The notes beneath the pieces were generated by a model, which did no database searches, had not been told where the DNA came from, and saw only the letters and a program-made list of their open reading frames with translations. From Saccharibacter floricola DSM 15669 (GTDB taxonomy: Bacteria; Pseudomonadota; Alphaproteobacteria; Acetobacterales; Acetobacteraceae): 64,000 nucleotides of DNA. The DNA lies in contig NZ_KB899338.1 in NCBI RefSeq assembly GCF_000378165.1, positions 55,961-119,960 on the forward strand. The letters are read 5' to 3'. The stretch's first letter is position 1; the number at the start of each line of letters is the position of its first letter. Of the stretch, positions 38,488 through 47,603 are shown piece after piece. Made by a program: the position numbers and the translations under genes.

Positions 38488-39504
38488 CTATTTTAGAGGG
38501 AATTTTATTTTTAGGTTGCTCTTTTCTTGTAAAGAGCTATTAACGTCAGCATTACCACCGATGTCTATATTATACCAACCATCAGGAGTAAATCTTCCTG
38601 ATTCAGGACGTAATGTAGCCACTGTACCATCTGAGAATTTACCTATTTCACCCGTTTGAGTTCTTACGCCGTTTTTCGTTGAAAAAATAGGGTACATTCC
38701 TGTTAGCTTATTGCCGTTTTTCGCAAGCCATTTTACGATTTTTTGGAAAAATGTTTCAGCGGCTATTTTAGGGTCACCACTTGCAGGCATAATACGAATA
38801 TCGTTGCTAGTTCCCCTTTTCCCAATAAACGTATCTTCCGTTTCCCTCCAGGGAGGCAGTTCTTCAGGTGGCTCAGGCTCTGGCGGCTTAGGGGGCTCTG
38901 GCGGTTTATTGCCGCCACCCGGTTTTCCGGTGTCTTCTTCGCCTTTTTTTACGCCGTCATGAGCGTGTTCATTGAGGGATACGCCGCCACCGGTGACATC
39001 TTCATCCGCGTAGATATGGCCTTTAACGTAGAGGTCACCATAGAACACATGGCCTTGCTCGCTGAGGGTCAGCAGCGGCTGTCCTTTTTGGTTGATGACC
39101 ATGCCCTCAGTGGCATCCACGGCCACCACGCGGCCATTCTGGAAATGCAGCTTCTGGCCTGCACTATCATAGAGGATGCTTTCACCCTCGCGCAGGCCCC
39201 CCATGCGCATCGAAGCGGGGTTAGAGGGCATGAGCGCGACCAGATCAGCGGGGTCTGCGCTATTTTGCAGCACATGAGTGACCGCGCCATCAAGGGGCGC
39301 GTGGGAGTTAAAACCGAACGGTTGATGCACTGGCACGTCCACGCGGTGCTCACCGGCACTGATAACTGCTGAAATGACTTGCCGTGTTCTGCGGTCCTCA
39401 ATGGTTTTGACGACACCGCGTCTGAAGAGGCTGCTTATTTTAGAGAGAAGCGGGCCTACCTCTTCGAGAAGGCCGCGTATGACAACGGGAGGGATACCGG
39501 GCAT
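38488..39504 (-). CDS. Baseplate spike gp45 fused to a C-terminal toxin-like domain
   Basis: Residues 1-195 are the Mu gp45 spike: an OB-like N-terminal part, a beta-helical middle (GHVFYGDLYVKGHIYADEDV) and the metal-binding tip NEHAHDG with His180 and His182, where Mu gp45 ends. Residues 200-219 are a proline/glutamate linker. Residues about 224-338 are extra: NDIRIMPASGDPKIAAETFF, then FSDGTVATLRPESGRF and a C-terminal LKIKF. This layout (IR.M.G...A..FF / DGT...RP.S / ..IKF) recalls C-terminal modules of Rhs/CDI/T6SS polymorphic toxins, possibly nucleases. The extra part is visibly AT-rich: line 38,521 has 37% GC against 67% at 39,901 in gp44. Confidence 0.8.
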   Translation of the reverse strand: MPGIPPVVIRGLLEEVGPLLSKISSLFRRGVVKTIEDRRTRQVISAVISAGEHRVDVPVHQPFGFNSHAPLDGAVTHVLQNSADPADLVALMPSNPASMRMGGLREGESILYDSAGQKLHFQNGRVVAVDATEGMVINQKGQPLLTLSEQGHVFYGDLYVKGHIYADEDVTGGGVSLNEHAHDGVKKGEEDTGKPGGGNKPPEPPKPPEPEPPEELPPWRETEDTFIGKRGTSNDIRIMPASGDPKIAAETFFQKIVKWLAKNGNKLTGMYPIFSTKNGVRTQTGEIGKFSDGTVATLRPESGRFTPDGWYNIDIGGNADVNSSLQEKSNLKIKFPLK

Positions 39505-40808
39505 TAATGACGCCTCCTTATGAGACCGCCTCGTCTGACCGAGCGCCCATGATGGGGCGTGCGGTCGGCTTGGCCGGTGAGGTCATAGGCATCAGGCGGC
39601 ACCACCGAGAGCTTGGTGCTCATCTCATGGTCGTTGATCGACCATGTAATGCCCGCGATCAACATATCGCCATCAAGTCCATTCACACGGTCTCGCACAT
39701 GGACGATCTGATTAGGTCGCCATAAAACCCCTTGCGTGTTGGTGAGGCTGGGCACGGTGTAGGTAAAAGTCGTAGCGCCAGCGCGTGAGGTGCGCATCCG
39801 CCACGCGGCTTGGTCGTCGAGCGAATAGGGCTGGTCTTTGGTGCGCGGTGGTGCTTCAGGGCGCTGAGGGGCGCGGGCCTGACGATAGCCCGGCTTCTGC
39901 ACCCGCTGGGATTGGGCGAGCAGGGCGCTGAGATCATCGCCTGAGCGTGATGCTTGCGGGGCTTGCCCGCTCATGGTGCGGGCCGTGTAAACGCGCGGGC
40001 GATACCGGCCCACGCCGCTATCATGACAATAGCCAAATTGGCAGACCGCGCGTTCTTCATGCGCGCTCATGCCGGAAACGGGCGTGATACTGCCCGCAGC
40101 CATATCGGCGGTGAGGGCAGGCTGGACAGCACGATGAACAGGCCGTCCTTGGCCTTTGACGATATGGTCAGAGAAACGCTGCGTGATTCGCGCCTCCATC
40201 GCGCGCACATTCCCGCCGGGATAGATGAGGTTTTCTTCAGCACGGGTGGAACCGGGCTTGGTCAGCAGCAGGCGGCCCAATCCGTTGGACGTGACCAACA
40301 CGCCTCGCTGGCGTGATTGTTGTTCAATCACATCAATGGCTTTGGTACTTGTATCAAAGGCCACCATTTCAAAGGGTGGGCCGGTATCAACGACTGACTG
40401 CACGTCTAACCCAAAGGGTTGCGAGAGATGGCCCACAACGGCTTCCAGCCGCACCTTATCCATCCGCCCCGGCCCTTGGGCTTGGGCGGCGCAATCGACA
40501 AGATCGCCTGCTAGATCACGACCCGAGACGGTGACGCTCAAACTATGGTCATCGCCTCGCGTATTGATCGCCTCCAGCCAGCCTTTTAGGATCGGTTGCT
40601 GGGCGATTTCAATACGCACGGACTGCCCAATCTTGGGCATGGCTCTGTCTTGAAGCGGGATAGGCAGGCTGAGTTCAGCACGCCACATGCTGGCGAGGTT
40701 GCCGAGATCCATCCCCACCTCAAGGGAATGCCAGAAGAGGCATTCTTTGCCCCCGAGGAAGAGGTTCGCCACACGGTTACGGTGGGCTACAAGATGTTCA
40801 CTGGTCAT
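39504..40808 (-). CDS. Baseplate hub protein Mu gp44 (P; gpD-like)
   Basis: A 434-residue hub of the late-control-D/VgrG-like family. WHSLEVGMDLGNLASMWRAEL is the typical start, followed by the VSGRDLAGDLVDCAA motif and a C-terminal NQIVHVRDRVNGLDGDMLIAGITWSIND. It forms the central tube end onto which the gp45 spike docks. The start at ATG 40808 overlaps the gp43 stop; it shares one base with gp45. Confidence 0.88.
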   Translation of the reverse strand: MTSEHLVAHRNRVANLFLGGKECLFWHSLEVGMDLGNLASMWRAELSLPIPLQDRAMPKIGQSVRIEIAQQPILKGWLEAINTRGDDHSLSVTVSGRDLAGDLVDCAAQAQGPGRMDKVRLEAVVGHLSQPFGLDVQSVVDTGPPFEMVAFDTSTKAIDVIEQQSRQRGVLVTSNGLGRLLLTKPGSTRAEENLIYPGGNVRAMEARITQRFSDHIVKGQGRPVHRAVQPALTADMAAGSITPVSGMSAHEERAVCQFGYCHDSGVGRYRPRVYTARTMSGQAPQASRSGDDLSALLAQSQRVQKPGYRQARAPQRPEAPPRTKDQPYSLDDQAAWRMRTSRAGATTFTYTVPSLTNTQGVLWRPNQIVHVRDRVNGLDGDMLIAGITWSINDHEMSTKLSVVPPDAYDLTGQADRTPHHGRSVRRGGLIRRRH

Positions 40809-42216
40809 CAGACGCCTCCAACATGGCCAGCGTGGCGGGGCCGACAGAGCCGGGATGGAGGATGGCATTGCGCGTCATCGCATCATCCAACATGGGCTGA
40901 ACAGCGCGCACATCATCGCCTTGCAACGCGTAGCACAGCGCCCAGAGCGACCGTGGCGCGGCTACGGGCACATCAACGACCGTGGGCAGCGAGCCAATCT
41001 GCGCGGAGGCATCATTGATAAACGCACAGCGCAGTTTCTGAAGCCGGGTAAAAAGCGGCTGTAAGGCCACGCGTGTGTGCCCGCCACTAGCGGCCACGAC
41101 ATCCGTTTGCAGCGCATCAATGGCGTCGGTTATGGCGGTGAGCAAGGCTTGAGCGTCTTCATTGCTGACAAAGACGCAGGCCGTCCATGCTGAGGCCAGC
41201 TGACTGACAAGCACCGCTCGCGCGGCCACGCCCAGACAGAGCACAGCGGACGGGTCGGGGTTGCTTTGACTGAGACGATCGGCGAGCTGTCCAATCTGTT
41301 CAGACCCAGCAAGGAGAAGAGACGCGATCTGCTGTCCCGTGACGGGCTCATTGTCGGTGGTGCCGTCACGGTCTGTTCCTTCAGACACAGGCGCGATCAC
41401 GCTGCTCTCTTCCGTGCTGACACAGCCCACTAAGGAGGCGGGCACGGCGATCAGCGCCGCTGAGACCGCATGGGCATAGCTCTGGTCTGTATTGCGTTGA
41501 GGCGGGACAAGGGCGGTGCTCATCAGGGCCTGCGGGGCCGTCATCGCGGCCTTAATCGGCTCGGGCGAGCGTGCGGTCAGCCCATCCCAGATCCCCGACC
41601 CTTCAGAGATCAGCGAGGACACCGCATTGACCAACGCCAAGGGGAGAGACACCGCTGAGAGCACGCCCGCAACGGCTTCTTGGGCCTCATCCATCAGGCC
41701 ATCCGCTTCGGAAAGCACATCACTGACGGTATCAATGAGCGAGCCGAAAAAGCCTTTCTTGGCGGGTGGATCAGGGTCGCGCACCACAACGGCTTGGAAA
41801 TGGGCGACACGGATTTGGCGTTCGTTAAAGCTAATCTGCGCGGGCTGAACGAGGCGGACCTTCAGCCGTCCCCACCATGGATGGAGCAGCGTCATCTTGC
41901 CCGGTTTGGCCAGCGCTTTGCGCATACGCTGTGCGCGGATGACATAATCATCGCCCACAATGAGGCCGCTGATGGTGATCGGCGTATCAATCGCGCCAAA
42001 ATCCTGAAAGACCTGCTTGCTCGTCGGGAGGTCGGGGAAGAGCACGCGGTTTATCCGTCGCCCAATCTCTTCGCGGGAATCAATAACGGCAAAGGAGACG
42101 CCGCCAAGAGAGGCATAGTTGGCGAAGCGACTAAGCAGCCCGCCGGCCATGCCGCCACCGAGAGCGGAGAGTTCAGGCCCGGCAAGGCCGCTCAAGCCAA
42201 AAGATAAATCCGCCAT
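40798..42216 (-). CDS. DNA circularization/tail protein N (Mu gp43)
   Basis: A 472-residue protein. Its N-terminal region (residues 30-150: GGVSFAVIDSREEIGRRINRVLFPDLP and HPWWGRLKVRLVQPAQISFNERQIR) matches the DNA-circularization-N domain of Mu gp43 and P2-like proteins; the C-terminal part is helical and variable. It links tape measure to hub. All structural parts look intact. Confidence 0.88.
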   Translation of the reverse strand: MADLSFGLSGLAGPELSALGGGMAGGLLSRFANYASLGGVSFAVIDSREEIGRRINRVLFPDLPTSKQVFQDFGAIDTPITISGLIVGDDYVIRAQRMRKALAKPGKMTLLHPWWGRLKVRLVQPAQISFNERQIRVAHFQAVVVRDPDPPAKKGFFGSLIDTVSDVLSEADGLMDEAQEAVAGVLSAVSLPLALVNAVSSLISEGSGIWDGLTARSPEPIKAAMTAPQALMSTALVPPQRNTDQSYAHAVSAALIAVPASLVGCVSTEESSVIAPVSEGTDRDGTTDNEPVTGQQIASLLLAGSEQIGQLADRLSQSNPDPSAVLCLGVAARAVLVSQLASAWTACVFVSNEDAQALLTAITDAIDALQTDVVAASGGHTRVALQPLFTRLQKLRCAFINDASAQIGSLPTVVDVPVAAPRSLWALCYALQGDDVRAVQPMLDDAMTRNAILHPGSVGPATLAMLEASDDQ

Positions 42217-42217
42217 G

Positions 42218-42484
42218 TTACGGCCTCCTCATTGCGTGTAAGGAACGCTCCGAGCCACGGCTTTGGGAGGCGTTCAGACCCTGCCCGTAAAAGAGCTGTG
42301 TTATGAAGGACGTCGCTTGGGCCATAGGTCTATTGAGCCCAAGGAACAGACCCGCCATGTTCAGGCTTCCATCATCATGCCCAGCCTGCGCATGGTTGCT
42401 GAGGCTCGTGTTGGTTGGAAAAGGCATGCGTGGGGAGCGTGTAGGGGCTGCAAGAGTGTCACACTCAAAGGAGAAGGTTCTCAT
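42218..42484 (-). CDS. Small ORF between tape measure and gp43
   Basis: An 88-residue frame that begins at the tape-measure stop and ends 1 bp before gp43, which fits translational coupling. It is rich in Ser, Arg, His and Met and shows no domain. Mu has no gene here. Like the ORF at 36,911 it may be a real small protein or a frame-keeping insertion. Confidence 0.4.
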   Translation of the reverse strand: MRTFSFECDTLAAPTRSPRMPFPTNTSLSNHAQAGHDDGSLNMAGLFLGLNRPMAQATSFITQLFYGQGLNASQSRGSERSLHAMRRP

Positions 42485-44967
42485 TATGGCCTCCCCATCA
42501 TAGAATTCGGACCGCCGTGATGATGGACCTGCAGCGGAGGCCCGCTGATATGGCGGGCCTTGGTTTTCAGTCCCTGATCATTGTGTACATCTAAGCGAAT
42601 ATGGCTTTCATGACGTTGGGGCGGCAGAGGTGGAGGCGTGCGGCGGGCCATGGGCATAGGATGAGCGGCCCAATCACGCTTCCATTGTTCCTCAGGACTG
42701 ACAAGCGGCTTATAGCGCCCGTCAGAGCCCAATAGCGCAGAGTTGGCTTTGGGGATATGATACTGGAATGCCTCTCCTATTTGAGACAAAAAGCCCGGCA
42801 GATGGGTAAAGACACCCTTGATGCTCTCGACAATGCGATGGAACGCATCGGGAATGCCATTGCAGATCTTATTGATGAACTCAACGGTCGCTATGCCTGC
42901 TTTATTAAGCCATGCCTTGGCGGTGTCCCAATGTTTCCACAACTCATAGAGGGCAACCCCAACAGCGCCAATAGGGCCGAGGATCAGCCCCAGAGGCGCG
43001 CCAATCTTTTGGATAGCCTGCCCGACCGTATGACCTGCCGAGATCAGCCACGCCTTGACCGTTCCCCAATGTGCCCACAGCTCATAGAGCGCGACACCTA
43101 CCGCTGCGATGCCAGCAATCACGAGCGTTACTGGCCACCCAATGGCGGCAATGACAGCCCCGACCACCTCCATGGCAGCACTCAGGAAGGCGAGCCCAGA
43201 CGACACAGCTGCGATCACAGCGCCCACAGCGGATATGGCTGCAATGAGGCCCATAAAGCCCCCAATACCTTCGATTAGTGCGCCTGAGACACCGGGCATG
43301 GTCTTATCCATCCATTCCAGCGCCACATTAACGGTATTAATACCGCTGGTGATGTCATGGAGAATGGGTGTGAGATCATCGCCAATACGGCGCATGAGCT
43401 GGTCAAGCGCCTCATGAAATTTTTGTAGTTCTGTTTTAGGATCGTTCTGTGTTGCTTGGAAATCAGCGTTTAACGCTGAACGATTATCTTTCTGGGAAGC
43501 GGCACGAATATTTTGGAAGTCATGACTGTGTGAGAGCAAATCCTTTACAAGGAGCTGTGTTTCTTTATTGGGGAAAAGGCTGTTCAGAATATCTGGGCGA
43601 AAGCCGCCATGAGCTTGGACACTCACCTTACGCATAGCGTCTAGCACGGCCAAAATAGGGTCTTGGTGCTGAGCACGTGCAGTGCTTTGCAAGGTCGACA
43701 CATCGACACCTTGCTTTTTCATCGCATCGGCAAAGGCAGGGCTGTTAATCCCTTTCAAAAACTGCTGTGTCGAGAAAGCTGCTTGCGGGATAGAGGCCGT
43801 CGATTGGCGGGCCATAGAGAGCGTTGCGAGAATATCATCAAAGGCACCGCGCCCTTTCAGGCCGCTATTGACGGCTTCAGAGGCAAGTCGGGGAAGAACT
43901 GCGATAAGGTCAGACGTTGGAATATGGTTTTGTCTGCTGACAACCGCGAGAGAAGACAAAGCTCCATTAATGGCATTGGGGTCCGAAATACCGAGCTTTC
44001 CACGAAGCAGGGCTGCTACCCCCGCCAGGCTGTTGCTATCTATCTTGGAAGCTTGTGCAATGGTGGCGATGGTTGGGAGAACATGATGAATCTGATCGCT
44101 TTGGAAGCCAGCAGCCGATAGAGAACGCTCACTGCTGGTTAAGGCCGTGCCGGGTTGGGAGGTTTGGCGGGCGAGCTGATTGACGAAAATGCGCTCTTGA
44201 TCAACAAAATTGGTGAGATCTGGACCATGTTTGTTCAGGTTAAGAGCGATTTGAGTGAGGTTGTCTTCGAAATCGGCAGACCGTTCGATAGGAGAGGTGA
44301 GTGTTCCTAAATATGCGGGCACTTTGGCCGCTCGGCTTTGTGCTGTGGCCCAGTTGTTCTTGATCGTATCGTTCTTGATGACGTTATTCATGGCGTCACG
44401 CAAACGGCCCAGCGTCCCAAGGCTTTGTTGGGCGGTGCTGTTCATCTCTATCAGAGAACCGTTGAACTGCTGAACCTTTCCAGCAGGGCTGATATTTGTA
44501 ACGTGAGAAAAGCTGTCTTTAAGCCCGTTTGCCGCCTCTGTCGCATTGAGGAGCGCTGTCGTCAGCAGGGCGGCCTTTTCTGTTAGGGAGGTGAGGGCTT
44601 CCGTTGCGCCTTTAGCGTTGTTGGCAACGGCCTGCAAGGCGGCACTGCCTCCCGTTGCAGCCGTTGTCGTGCTTACAAGAATGGAGGCGAGATAGCCGAG
44701 ATGTTCTGTCGTCGTATCAACAGTTGCAGAGACGTTCTGATTCGTGCTGGCAAGCTCTTGTTGGGCAACGTTTAATGCGCTCGTTGACTGTGTGGCGCTC
44801 GAAGTAAAACTCTCATAAGTGCCCAATGCGGCGGTAGCGCTGTCGAGGGTTTGGTGAACCTGCTCTAAAAGTCCGTTTAAATCGTCTAGGCGTTCACAAA
44901 CGTCCCGCAGAGGGGCGCTCATTTGGTCGAGCTGTTCGAGCTCAAATTGTGTCGCAAGTTCGCTCAT
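42484..44967 (-). CDS. Tail tape measure protein
   Basis: An 827-residue tape measure that sets tail length. The N-terminal 150 residues are heptad-like coiled coil; residues about 240-440 match the phage tail tape measure family (TP901-type: LARQTSQPGTALTSSERSLSAAGF, DILATLSMARQSTASIPQAAFSTQQFL); residues 560-660 hold several hydrophobic segments (GALIEGIGGFMGLIAAISAVGAVIAAV). A near-duplicate block (VGVALYELWAHWGTVKAWL / VGVALYELWKHWDTAKAWL) occurs near 640-690. Starts 15 bp after the frameshifted chaperone with AAAAGGGG upstream. Confidence 0.92.
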   Translation of the reverse strand: MSELATQFELEQLDQMSAPLRDVCERLDDLNGLLEQVHQTLDSATAALGTYESFTSSATQSTSALNVAQQELASTNQNVSATVDTTTEHLGYLASILVSTTTAATGGSAALQAVANNAKGATEALTSLTEKAALLTTALLNATEAANGLKDSFSHVTNISPAGKVQQFNGSLIEMNSTAQQSLGTLGRLRDAMNNVIKNDTIKNNWATAQSRAAKVPAYLGTLTSPIERSADFEDNLTQIALNLNKHGPDLTNFVDQERIFVNQLARQTSQPGTALTSSERSLSAAGFQSDQIHHVLPTIATIAQASKIDSNSLAGVAALLRGKLGISDPNAINGALSSLAVVSRQNHIPTSDLIAVLPRLASEAVNSGLKGRGAFDDILATLSMARQSTASIPQAAFSTQQFLKGINSPAFADAMKKQGVDVSTLQSTARAQHQDPILAVLDAMRKVSVQAHGGFRPDILNSLFPNKETQLLVKDLLSHSHDFQNIRAASQKDNRSALNADFQATQNDPKTELQKFHEALDQLMRRIGDDLTPILHDITSGINTVNVALEWMDKTMPGVSGALIEGIGGFMGLIAAISAVGAVIAAVSSGLAFLSAAMEVVGAVIAAIGWPVTLVIAGIAAVGVALYELWAHWGTVKAWLISAGHTVGQAIQKIGAPLGLILGPIGAVGVALYELWKHWDTAKAWLNKAGIATVEFINKICNGIPDAFHRIVESIKGVFTHLPGFLSQIGEAFQYHIPKANSALLGSDGRYKPLVSPEEQWKRDWAAHPMPMARRTPPPLPPQRHESHIRLDVHNDQGLKTKARHISGPPLQVHHHGGPNSMMGRP

Positions 44968-44982
44968 AAAGCGCCCCTTTTG

Positions 44983-45464
44983 TTAGGAGATGAGGCTCTG
45001 CTGATGGTCCATCTCGGCGCTATAGTCGCATTGCGCCTGCGTCCAAAAAGCGAGCTCAGCAAGGGTGAGGGCGCGCAACTCAGCGCGCCCAAAGCGGAGG
45101 GTGTTAGCCAAGGCGGCCAACCTTATTGGCCAGCCTTCTGGCCATCGTCGAAAAAAGCCGCAACAACCTTTTGGCTAGCGATATAATCGCGCGCATTCAT
45201 CGCCCGTAGCAGTTTATCACCCACAGGGCCGACATGGCCGGTAAGGGTTCCCAAGAGCGCAAGCCCCGCGGCGGCGCTATTGCTGCCGTTGAGACCGGAA
45301 TCAATAAGATCCCCGGCTGTGGGTTCACGGAATGTCAGCTCCGCCAGAGTGATCTGAGAAGGGCCATCTTTGGTGGTCGTCTCAATGGAGATAGGGCGTA
45401 GCAGCGTGTAATGTACCGTGCCATCGTCTTGCAGTGTGGCACCATGAGGCAAAGAAGAGGTCAT
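44983..45464 (-). CDS. Tail assembly chaperone, -1 frameshift long form
   Basis: Slipping back one base at T_TTT_TTC (45,150-45,156) joins the gp41 frame to a second frame that runs to TAA at 44,983. The extension reads RRWPEGWPIRLAALANTLRF and then LRALTLAELAFWTQAQCDYS, a helical sequence like the E' or T part of other phages. It has no start codon with a ribosome binding site of its own, and the two frames overlap, which supports frameshifting. Short and long forms are needed in a set ratio in lambda, P2 and Mu. Confidence 0.8.
45123..45464 (-). CDS. Tail assembly chaperone, short form (Mu gp41)
   Basis: A 113-residue protein of the Mu gp41/P2 E family (ITLAELTFREPTAGDLIDSGL). It coats the tape measure during tail assembly. 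It is the in-frame product of a gene that also yields a longer frameshifted form. The start overlaps the tail tube stop by 4 bases. Confidence 0.85.
   Translation of the reverse strand: MTSSLPHGATLQDDGTVHYTLLRPISIETTTKDGPSQITLAELTFREPTAGDLIDSGLNGSNSAAAGLALLGTLTGHVGPVGDKLLRAMNARDYIASQKVVAAFFDDGQKAGQ
45150..45156 (-). promoter_or_regulatory. Programmed -1 ribosomal frameshift site
   Basis: On the minus strand the heptamer TTTTTTC lies in the right register (GCT TTT TTC, that is T_TTT_TTC) ten codons before the zero-frame stop, and the -1 frame stays open for about 55 codons. This is a classical X_XXY_YYZ slippery site. Confidence 0.82.
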
Positions 45465-45820
45465 GATGAAATCTCCTGATAGGTGTTAAAGGACCATTTG
45501 ACTTGCGCTTTCCCGTCATCGGAAAATTCGGGCTGGTCCATGACGTAGGCATCAGCGATCGCCCAGCTCTTGCCGGTATCGGCTTGCAGCTGAAGTTCAT
45601 CTTCGCCCAAGGAAGGAGAAAACTCTGTTGGGGAGGTATCCACCGTTGGGATGATGGTCGCCTGAACCTCGCCGACCTGATATTGCGTGGAACGAAGGGC
45701 GCGGAAATTACCATTGACGTTGTCGTTCTTGATCCCTGGAATGCGGAACTTCACACCTTTGACCACGTCATATTGCTTACCCCGCCAAAAGAGACGGATA
45801 ATGCCAAGTGTTTGGGCCAT
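45461..45820 (-). CDS. Tail tube protein (Mu gp40, M)
   Basis: A 119-residue inner-tube protein; many copies stack under the sheath. Typical start IRLFWRGKQYDVVKGVKFRIPG and the DDGKAQVKWSFNTYQE end. It begins 2 bp after the sheath gene, the conserved order sheath-tube-chaperone-tape measure. Confidence 0.9.
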   Translation of the reverse strand: MAQTLGIIRLFWRGKQYDVVKGVKFRIPGIKNDNVNGNFRALRSTQYQVGEVQATIIPTVDTSPTEFSPSLGEDELQLQADTGKSWAIADAYVMDQPEFSDDGKAQVKWSFNTYQEISS

Positions 45821-45822
45821 GT

Positions 45823-47298
45823 TCAGACCTCCATTGTTAAGATATTAGCCAAGACCATCAGGCTGCCGATCGGTTTGATGGGAAGTGTGCTATTGACGCG
45901 GCTACGGTCGCTCGCGTCGCGCTCAAACACGGCCTGCGGCCCCGTGGTCGCGACATCATCAATCCAACCCTGCATCTCATAGAGCGTGCATTGAGCCACC
46001 CATGAGGCTTTCAGCGTTCGTGGTGTGACAACTCCGTCTTGGTTCGCCAGCGGAGAGCCATCATCAGCGAGCTTAGCGCGGGCATAATGGGCCTCAATGG
46101 TGGTGTTCCACTCAAAGCGCACCCGTGCCCCAATGGCGGGGATCATGACATCCCACACACCAGAAGGTGTGCTGGTGTCAGGCTGTTGCGTGCGAGTTGT
46201 GATGACACGTTGCAGTGTGACGGTGCCATCATCATTGACGATCACGGTAGAACAACCATTACCCAGCAACACGTTACGCTGTGAGAGGGTAAAATCGTCT
46301 GCGTGGTCGGGCCCAAGCCCCGTGAGGGTCGTCAGCGGCAACCCACGAAGCTGGCGGGCGGGATCGCTGTTAAGGCTTTGCGCCATGACCGCGCCCAAAG
46401 AGGCGGCCATCTGCCATGTTGAGGCATGGGGGTTTTCCCACGCAAAGAGCACCAACTCTTCGGCTGTTTCAACGTTCTGCTGGAAGGCCAAAGCCTGCCC
46501 AAGCGTTGCGCGCAGCCCTACACAGACCCGCATATCCTTTGCCACCATGGCGTTACCACGGCGTTTTGCTTCACCAACAAAGGCAGAGATAGCTTCTTGG
46601 TCATTTTGCAGCAGGACCACATCGGTGTACCAAAGGTCACCAAGGGCGGTGATTGCCGGTGTCACGTCAGGCGTGCCCGTGCCACCACTCATTGGAGAGA
46701 CAGTGATGGTTACCCCCGGCACCTGATCAGACAGCGCAGAAGAGGCGCGGATATCGATGTCATTAGTGACAGCGCCGCTTTCACCAGCGGTCAGCACAAC
46801 AGACGCCCCATCTTTGCCTAGAGCGGCGGTCAGCCCGGTCTGCTGAGAAAGCGTACTGGCCTTGATCGCAGCCAGCAGGTTGGTCGCGATCAGTTGAGGG
46901 GTGTCGCTGCTTTGCACCGACCAGCTCACGCGCTGTCCAGCGAGCCTCACAGCGGCGGTGCCTGTCTGCTGTGGAGCTCCCGAAAAGGCGAGAGACCCGC
47001 TGGCCGGGGTAGCCTCTTTGGGCAACGCTACTGTAACGATATCTACACTGAGGGAGGGTTGTTCTGTGGTGAACCCACGCACAGCCTGTGCGATGATGGA
47101 GCCACTGCCAAAGAGCGTCTCAATCTGCCCAACGGTCACGTTGCGATAAAGCTGACCGGCCAGTGCTGCATTTTCGGTCTGTCCCACAATCAGGGGCCGC
47201 AATGGCATGCCTGTCAGGGTACCGGGAGCGGGCACATCGCGGATCTCGGTGTAAGAACCCGGCACATGAAGGGTTCCGGGAATTTGTTCAAAATCCAT
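45823..47298 (-). CDS. Contractile tail sheath protein (Mu gp39, L)
   Basis: A 491-residue sheath. The N-terminus DFEQIPGTLHVPGSYTEIR, the GQTENAALAG and GSGSIIAQAVRGF blocks, and the C-terminal IKPIGSLMVLANILT fit the Mu/myophage sheath family. Its integrity shows that a contractile tail can still be made. It overlaps gp38 by one base. Confidence 0.93.
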   Translation of the reverse strand: MDFEQIPGTLHVPGSYTEIRDVPAPGTLTGMPLRPLIVGQTENAALAGQLYRNVTVGQIETLFGSGSIIAQAVRGFTTEQPSLSVDIVTVALPKEATPASGSLAFSGAPQQTGTAAVRLAGQRVSWSVQSSDTPQLIATNLLAAIKASTLSQQTGLTAALGKDGASVVLTAGESGAVTNDIDIRASSALSDQVPGVTITVSPMSGGTGTPDVTPAITALGDLWYTDVVLLQNDQEAISAFVGEAKRRGNAMVAKDMRVCVGLRATLGQALAFQQNVETAEELVLFAWENPHASTWQMAASLGAVMAQSLNSDPARQLRGLPLTTLTGLGPDHADDFTLSQRNVLLGNGCSTVIVNDDGTVTLQRVITTRTQQPDTSTPSGVWDVMIPAIGARVRFEWNTTIEAHYARAKLADDGSPLANQDGVVTPRTLKASWVAQCTLYEMQGWIDDVATTGPQAVFERDASDRSRVNSTLPIKPIGSLMVLANILTMEV

Positions 47299-47603
47299 TA
47301 GTTTTTCTCCTCAGAACGTACTGTTCCGCTAGAGCTTGGCATGGCTGCCTCGCTCTGGTTAGCAGCAACGGGCTTTGATAAGACTTCAGCAGCTTTTGAG
47401 GCTGAGGCATCCGCCCTCATCTGGATCTGGGCGCGTTCATCAGCGTTCATTTCCACAATGTCTCCGCTTGCTAGGGCTCGAGCCCACCAGGGGTCGCGTG
47501 GATCAACCTGAAAGCCTGCGGTTGGCACAGCGCTTCCTGTTGGCGTGACGATCCGGCGACCTTCTGCCGTTCGCACGGTCAAAAGGACGTGTTTTTCATG
47601 CAT
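47298..47603 (-). CDS. DUF2635 protein (Mu gp38)
   Basis: A 101-residue protein. The N-terminal 55 residues fit DUF2635 (ILLTVRTAEGRRIV-like start, then VDPRDPWWARALASGDIVEM). It sits just before the sheath, as gp38 does in Mu. Role unknown; probably tail or head-tail related. Confidence 0.78.
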   Translation of the reverse strand: MHEKHVLLTVRTAEGRRIVTPTGSAVPTAGFQVDPRDPWWARALASGDIVEMNADERAQIQMRADASASKAAEVLSKPVAANQSEAAMPSSSGTVRSEEKN

